DNA of 64,000 bases, taken from contig OY292275.1 of assembly GCA_958496175.1 (NCBI GenBank), forward strand, positions 11,346,001 to 11,410,000. The letters run 5' to 3'. Every line of letters begins with the position of its first letter. Position 1 is the stretch's first letter. The DNA comes from Sisyra terminalis. Taxonomy: Eukaryota; Arthropoda; Insecta; Neuroptera; Sisyridae. Positions 57,691-64,000 of this stretch are shown here, piece after piece. A program made the translations under genes and the position numbers. The notes under the pieces are model-generated. The model was not told the origin of the DNA. It saw only the letters and a program-made list of their open reading frames with translations, and did not search any database.

Positions 57691-60689
57691 AACTTAATAA
57701 CTACCAAAACACCAATCACCAAAAAACTTCAATCTTTTACTATCAAAACTAGTTAATTAAAAATAAATCAAGTATATTAAATATTTCCAAGAAAAGCGTT
57801 TTCTTATTTCTTTAAGATATTTTCTGGCGCTACAAATTCGACGAAAAAATTTTTCATCAATAGAGTAAACAATTTATGAATGTAATTATATCACACTGCG
57901 ATGCATTCAGTTAGAACTAAGTGTAAATTAATATTCGCAAATGGATCTCAACATACATAAAATACGTTCGCCGCGGAGAATACTTTATGGGAATATTTAA
58001 TCGATCTTATGTTAATTAGCAATAAATGTTGAAACACAAAAGCTATCTACCACATTTTCTCACATTTTCCTCGCAAAAATATAATTTAGAGCTTAGATCA
58101 CTTCAGATCTCATAAATAAACAGCGACATACAACATTGTCTGGTGAATTCTCACGTTCTTGAAAATCAATTTGATTTATTTGAGGTTTTTTCATGCATCT
58201 AACCATTAACATTGGTCAGTTATAAATAAATCCACTTTCCTTTTAAATTTTTGATTTTTTTTATTGAAAACAGCCATTACAAAATATTTTAAATTTTTTG
58301 AAATGTTTTTTTTTTAATTCTAATACTAAATTTAAGTACATATAAGACAACTATATGGTAAAGAGAAAAACTTTCAAAAACTGATTAAATTTTCTACGAG
58401 ATACATCGACTATCAACTTAAACGTAAAAGCAATCTGTGAAAAAATACTTAATTTTTCAATTGAGGGCTTATTAGAAATGTAACGAATGGATTGATTTGA
58501 AATGAATTTTTAAATGACGGAATGATTTTTTGGACTTCATAGAATTGAGACATGTCGATATGTACATCGGAATTCATAATGGGAATGCAAAACTATTTTT
58601 TTTTCCATTCTACCAACCAAGATTTTACTAAGTATAACGACACAAAACTGCAAATTGAATTGTTATCTAATTTCACGTCAATTTTTCCTTTTTACTATAA
58701 AAGCTCTGTTATGACGAGACTCATAGTTTTGAATTTAAGCAAAATATTAAGCTTAGATTTAAGATGGGCTTAGTTTAAGATAAAACTGTCAATGTCTACT
58801 AGGTAGATGATTTAATTCACAAAAGTGCTAAGTGTATTTTGGACGAAAATAAATTAAATTCATTACATCTATTCAATAGATGCAAGTTGCATAAGCCCCG
58901 GCAGAAATTCTTTCAGGAAAATGAAATAAACGGTCATTAAGATATTGTGGATCTTATATATTTGTAATATAAACTTTAAATAATAGAAAACTCATTTTCA
59001 TCAAAAAATGTACTTAGCACTTCTATGAAATGAACCGTCGATATATAGATTTAAGTACAAAGCTTGAAAAGCTCTAATATGGACTAAATAATATATCGTT
59101 TACACTCACATTATTGAATTTTGACTTTATTTTGAAATTAAATTCTAATATCAATAACTTATCGGTTAACTAAAATCGAAGATTTTCAAAAAATGAAACA
59201 TCTTCGCTTACAAACTAACATTGCAACGTTCTAGCCTTTTTTTCCTTATAACTAAATCTTAAAGTATAAGTCATTTAAATAAATAAATAATTTAAATCAT
59301 AATTAGAGTACATATTTGAGATAAATATTCTTAAGTCTTACTTTTTATTATTTAATACTGACAAAACTATGCTATGAAAATTTAAAATATTTTTTTTTTT
59401 ACTAAACTGCAAAAATACATTTTTCTATTTAATTCTAATGAAAAAATGCATCAAAAACTTTATAAATTTATGCCTATTATTGCTAGAAAAATATAATTCT
59501 TCTAAAATTAAGTTAAATTGCTAAAAATATATGTAAGATTTATGTTGATTTCACGAAGATACAGTAATATCCTTTTTTTTAAGAAATCTGTTTTCTTTTA
59601 AGTAGGCTCCCAACAGAGACAATGAATTCAACCCACCCCCTTGAATTACAATGAAATTAATTTATTTTAACCAATTTCAACATATAAACGTTAATGTTGC
59701 ATAAGTAACATGAACCATATTCAAATTTTAAGTTTAAAATATTTTTGTTTTTTAGAAAAAACCCAAAACTACCCAAATCACCCCCCCCTCCCGTTAAACA
59801 AAATTTTGTATCTGTAACTACTTTCAAGAAAACTTTCAAAATGATTGTTTTAATACTTTTTTCGACAATTCGTTATTATCTTATAAATCTTTTTAAGACT
59901 AGCATCACTCTCGTCCATTGACTATTAAATAAAAAAAGAAAAAAAAAATAATAAAATAAAAAATAAAATATATGACTATTGCTCAAATCCAAGAAAACAA
60001 ACAATTTTTCAAATCATTTCGACGGAATCTGACTCGACTATAATTTTCTTAAAATTAAATTCCAATTTAAAATAAATTAAATAAATAAAATTCAATAAAT
60101 ATAAAACTGAACTCAACTAACAATTCAACTAAAAAAATTTTCCTAGCAGAGAATGATGATATTCCCAAAATCTAAGTCCATTAAATATAGCACCTTTTTG
60201 ATCGTAGCTCTTATTATCTCAAGTGTAAATGCGCAATAGCTGTAGCCGACTTATTGTCCATTAAACCACAGTATAAATATTCGACCACCAAAACTACCGT
60301 TTGCAAAAAAATTTTAAGCCCTGGTCGTGCTTAGTTAGCTATTACACGTTTTTCCTCGAGATATTATAATACAAATGAAAAATTACAAAACCATTTCCTT
60401 ACTCTTAAAACTATAAATAAAATTTATCTTACATTTTCAACATACAATTCTTAAAAATCTAATTTCGTCTGAAATCAATTCAGTCGATCTTATTATATTT
60501 AAGTACATGGCACCATTTGAATTCTCTTAAAAATTTCAACCAAAAAAAAGAAATAATTAAACAAAAAATGCACACAAAACACACTAAACAAATCTATTCC
60601 TAAAAAATCAATTAGACTAAAGTTTCTTAATATATAGAATTAACTAACATGGTCCCTTTTTTGAAGGAATTTCCATTTGACCAAATTGT

Positions 60690-63669
60690 CTAAGCCGTAA
60701 TTGCCATTCCAATTGAAGCGGACGTCGAACAAGAAGTGGAAGCATAGCCTAAAGTACCATTACTGTGTTCAGAATGAAGGTTTGAATAGTATGCTTGGGA
60801 ACGATTTGCCGAAAAGTCCACAGGCATTTCTTGCGGACAATAAAGTGGTTCATAGTGTGCCGTTCCTGATAGTATGATACTGGAACGCTCCAGAGGAGCA
60901 TAAACGGGACGTTCAATTTTCGAGGAAATTACTGAATGGCGTACATCTCGAATTTCTGGAGGTAATGCTGGTGGACTTGGAACTGCTCTATCCAACTGAT
61001 ACATAACACTCATTGGATTTTGAATAGGTTTTTTGTCTTTTGGGGGACTTGGAACATCGCGAATTTTTGGATTTTGAATAATGACGCTTGGTTGATGTTC
61101 TGGTTGATAGTTTTGAACCGTGTATCGAGGAACTACAATGGGCATTGGGGAAGACAATTCCGGTGAAGATTCGCGAGATTTTTTCGCTTGGTTTGACATG
61201 GGTGTTGAGTTGGTTGCATGCAAACGCATACATGAAGACTCTTCATGCTTATACAAATATGATTTTAGAGCAAAAGCTTTTCCGCATCGGCCACAAATGT
61301 GAGGCTTTGTATTAGAATGAGTTTGGACATGAGCTCGTAAATTTGATTTATCTGCAAACGCCTTGTTACAAATTGAACATTTGAAAGGTTTTTCACCTAA
61401 AATATAAAAAAAATCAATTTGGGTTTCTTAAGTTTTAATGTGGTGACTTACCAGTATGTGTGCGGATATGGCCTTGTAGAAGCCATGGACGTGAAAAGCA
61501 TTTGCCACAAAAGTGGCACTTACAACCCTGGTTATGTGTGCGGACATGCATCGAAAAAGCCGGCATAGAAACATAGACTTTTTCGCAGTGCGGACAACGG
61601 CGTGCTTTTTTATCAGCCAATGACCGATGAGTTTGGCGATGTCTGGCCAAATTACTTGAGGTACTGTATCGTTTTCCACAATCAGGACATTCGTGTGCAT
61701 CATCCGCGTTCGTAACTGAACCAGAAGATGAAGACGACGAAGAACTGGACGAAGACGACGAAAACGACGGAAACGGGGAATTGATCAGATTAATCGAAGT
61801 GGCTGGGAATGTTTCTGAAATACTTGCAGAACTTTTCGTTGGAATTTTCACAGAATCGTCCACGTTTTGAGACTCTCTTGGTGCTTCTTTCAGTCGACTG
61901 TGCATTCGAGTCGACTTATCAAATAATTTATGGACATAATTAAAAGAATAGTCTTTTGGATCATTATCGGAATACTTTTGATCATCACTCGGAGACGAAT
62001 GTCTCACTAACTGTCCTGATGCAACCGCCAAACTCACTTCAGCTAACTTAGTTAAGTTATAAAGCTCTTCAGGACAATCCGATTCGTTAGTTTCACTACT
62101 TTCTTCATAGTGAACATTGGGCGACAAATGACTCGACTCGGCAACACTGACATTTCTCTCGGGACTCGAATCTGTAAAAAAACAGCCAAAATTAATATCT
62201 CTTTGTTCTATTTTAGGGGCTCAAGATCATATCGTTGCTTTTCTGGAAAATGAAGCGCTTGTTTGGAAGAAGATCGTTTGCTAAGAGCAGACAGTTTAAA
62301 AACACCGTGTTGTTGGAAATTTTGGCTAGGAGCCAACTGCCACCTTACAGTGCCCCTGTTTTCCAAATCTTAGATCAAAATGTATACACCGGGAGGTGAA
62401 CGGTAGAACGTTCTCAACCGCTTCACGCATCGATCAGGAATGCATCCAACTAGCTAAAAATATCCACCGAAAATAAATACGAGGAAAATCATCCAATCTA
62501 CGTTTTTTCCGACACGAAAAAATGATCGGTATTATTTGAATTTATTACATCGACAATTAGACATTGGAAAAAAAAGCTTGGATTTGTTTTCAAATTCAAA
62601 TTGTCTTTTTTGGCTAAAAAAAATAAATAAATACTTAATTTGCAACTGTTTCGATATTCGCAGATGTATCGAAGGGTTTTTAACGGTTCGTAAAATAGTG
62701 AAGAATGTTTGATTTATCATAAAAAATGAAATGTGTGAATGATGGATTTTATTAAACGCAACATCGAATAAGTACTAAGTGATAATGTATAATGGTTTTG
62801 GTTTAAGTTTTTAAGGTTTTCAACACATAAAATTGCATTTTTAATTTATATTAATCTTTGCGAATTGATGAGCGTGAGAAACGCTCGAAAAATTTTCGTG
62901 GGAAATATTCAGATACCTTCTCAGCTAAACAAACATTTGCAAAGCAATTTTCAGAATGGTTTTTTCGGAATAGAGACTGCTGACAACACATAGATGAAAA
63001 AAAAATAATTAAAAGATAAGGGTGACTTATAGTTTCGAGTTTCGAGCCACAAGGTTTGGGTACTTCGTATCTTATAAACCGTATTCTACTTTGTCATGTT
63101 CTGTTTTGTCTATTTACGGTAGCACATCATGTGGGTATCTGTGGGGTAGTGTTAAGTTCAGGAATGTTTTTAAAACTCATAAAGAAGTTTCAAACTAAAA
63201 ATGTGCCTGCTTTTCAATTAGGTGATGTTTTGAAGATTCTGGAGGTAATTTTCACGGAGCCCTCTACTGTGCTTGTTCTAACACACACTTGAACGATTTA
63301 TTATAGTTGTAATAATAAAAATAAAATTATAAAGTATGGTACTAGCAAGATCGCTATTAGAATAATAGTTTGGATTTTTAGTTTATTAGACAAGAAAGCT
63401 ATTTTTAAATGATTTTTTTTTTGGGAAATCACGTCGTAAGTTCTTAGAAATTTGTAAGTATATGTAGTAGGTAGGTGGTTGCAAATGAAAAGCTACTGAA
63501 ACCTCCATTTTGGAAATGAATGTAAACCTCGTGTTGGATTTTTTCTAGTAGATTTAAAAGCTTGAAATAGACTAAAAGAGAAATTTATTGAATGATTTTT
63601 ACCTGGCTGATCATCACTTTTCGGATGGTTGAAACGGCCACGATGACGAATCAAAAAGGCTCGCGGCAT
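60690..63669 (-). CDS. scrt: Scratch-family C2H2 zinc-finger repressor
   Basis: Nuclear transcription factor of the Snail/Scratch group, which represses through E-boxes, mostly in neural cells. Three exons on the minus strand: 63669-63603, 62171-61452 and 61396-60690; phases fit, 497 aa. Exon 1 encodes only MPRAFLIRHRGRF and a short tail: a SNAG motif (usually MPRSFLV). Five fingers follow at about 182-204, 213-235, 239-261, 267-289 and 295-318. RHRQTHRSLADKKARRCP, VYVSMPAFSMHVRTHN and FSRPWLLQGHIRTHTG are Scratch-type, not Snail-type; the last finger ends in Cys (KHEESSC), as in the family. A polyserine run lies at about 158-172. PVDFS near the C-terminus is a weak PxDLS-like CtBP site. Insects have several Scratch paralogues, so orthology to scrt itself is not settled. 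Confidence 0.9.
62172..63602 (-). other. Scratch-like gene intron 1
   Basis: 1.43 kb intron separating the SNAG exon from the finger exons. It contains a somewhat GC-richer patch (62270-62420) without an open frame, and nothing else recognised. Confidence 0.7.
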
Positions 63670-64000
63670 CCTAGTTCACGTTTGTTTTCTGGGAAAACCG
63701 CAAGATTTTCGCTGCGCCAATGTAGCGGGATAGAAACGGGCGACCACGTTGTTTCAGCTTGGAAAATTTTTCATCAAACACTTGTTCGATCCGTAACTAG
63801 CTGATCATTTAGAAAGTTGAACCCACAATGCTGCCGGATTCAAGTATATAAAATGGACGACAAACGTCGCAACAAAATGTCGCGCTTCAGTTTCCGACAC
63901 CAAACCACTGCGATCAACCACTGAACATTTTCTTTTAAATCCGATTATAGAACGCGCTCCCGATTTTCAATTTTTTTCCAGAGTCTACCTTACAATTCAA
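63670..64000. other. Upstream region of the Scratch-like gene, window edge
   Basis: Less AT-rich than most of the window. It must hold the 5' UTR or promoter of the minus-strand Scratch-like gene. It also has a plus-strand TATATAAAA (63845-63853) and an initiator-like TCAGTTT (63887-63893) about 40 nt later, a spacing longer than usual, so a plus-strand promoter running out of the window is only a weak possibility. Confidence 0.4.

Larger units (their letters stand above)
55540..60689. other. 5 kb intergenic region
   Basis: No gene recognised. About 56906-57148 contains an inverted pair TTTGAAAGTGAGTTAAGTCC / complement of TTTGAAAGTGGCGTAAGTCC, a probable small transposon relic. About 57608-57690 is relatively GC-rich, with CGGCTTTAGGCTCATTAAG and a B-box-like GGTTCGACCC, perhaps a SINE or hAT end. 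Sequence from 58.0 kb up to the zinc-finger gene is AT-rich; its 3' UTR lies just below 60690. Confidence 0.55.

Noticed and set aside
63845..63893. Plus-strand TATA box plus initiator as the start of a gene beyond the window
   Set aside because: Spacing of about 42 nt is too long for a standard TATA-initiator pair and nothing downstream is visible; kept only as a remark.

Overview
This is a 64 kb piece of a very AT-rich animal nuclear genome, almost certainly a holometabolous insect. Genes are split by GT-AG introns. The recognisable proteins are insect-type: a chloride-type alpha-amylase, a dodo/Pin1 isomerase, a Scratch-family zinc finger with a SNAG start, and mitochondrial ribosomal protein S29. 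The spacer DNA carries insect-type decayed transposons (a mariner-like relic, hAT, Penelope-like pieces, foldback MITEs). I could not settle the order of insect. No bacterial, plasmid or CRISPR features were seen.

Layout. 3355-9924 (minus): glutamine synthetase, five coding exons, 369 aa, with a 5.2 kb first intron holding a nearly perfect 0.8 kb foldback element. 9949-35295: a 25 kb gene desert full of relics: two copies of one decayed hAT element, a mariner-like relic, a probable solo LTR, two local tandem duplications and several long palindromes. 35296-42706 (minus): secreted alpha-amylase, six exons, 500 aa, all catalytic and chloride residues present, with a TATA box just upstream. 44395-45582 (plus): intronless CDS of mRpS29/DAP3. 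47009-47629 (minus): Pin1/dodo, three exons, 161 aa. 49547-55398 (minus): a six-exon gene for a 1,792-residue secreted repetitive protein with a BRICHOS-like N-terminal domain, a furin-type site and about 1,650 residues of Gly/Gln/Tyr/Pro-rich repeats. 60690-63669 (minus): Scratch-family repressor, three exons, 497 aa, from SNAG motif to stop.

The genes look like independent neighbours and not a pathway: no operon or cluster logic is visible.

Two signals deserve most attention. First, a family of palindromic elements (1.8, 7.9, 20.0, 21.0, 22.6-23.0, 24.2-24.6 and 39.2-39.7 kb) repeatedly carries a hammerhead-ribozyme-like core (CTGANGA, one extra base, hairpin, GAAA, a tiny self-complementary stem III and an NUH site). 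The 39.2 kb copy is bounded by a 10-bp target duplication and ends in a 40-bp tail; a nearby duplicated segment supplies the empty site. That architecture fits non-autonomous Penelope-like elements. Second, the BRICHOS - furin site - giant repeat protein looks like a chaperoned, cleaved, fibre- or matrix-forming precursor whose repeats are built on an 11-residue period.
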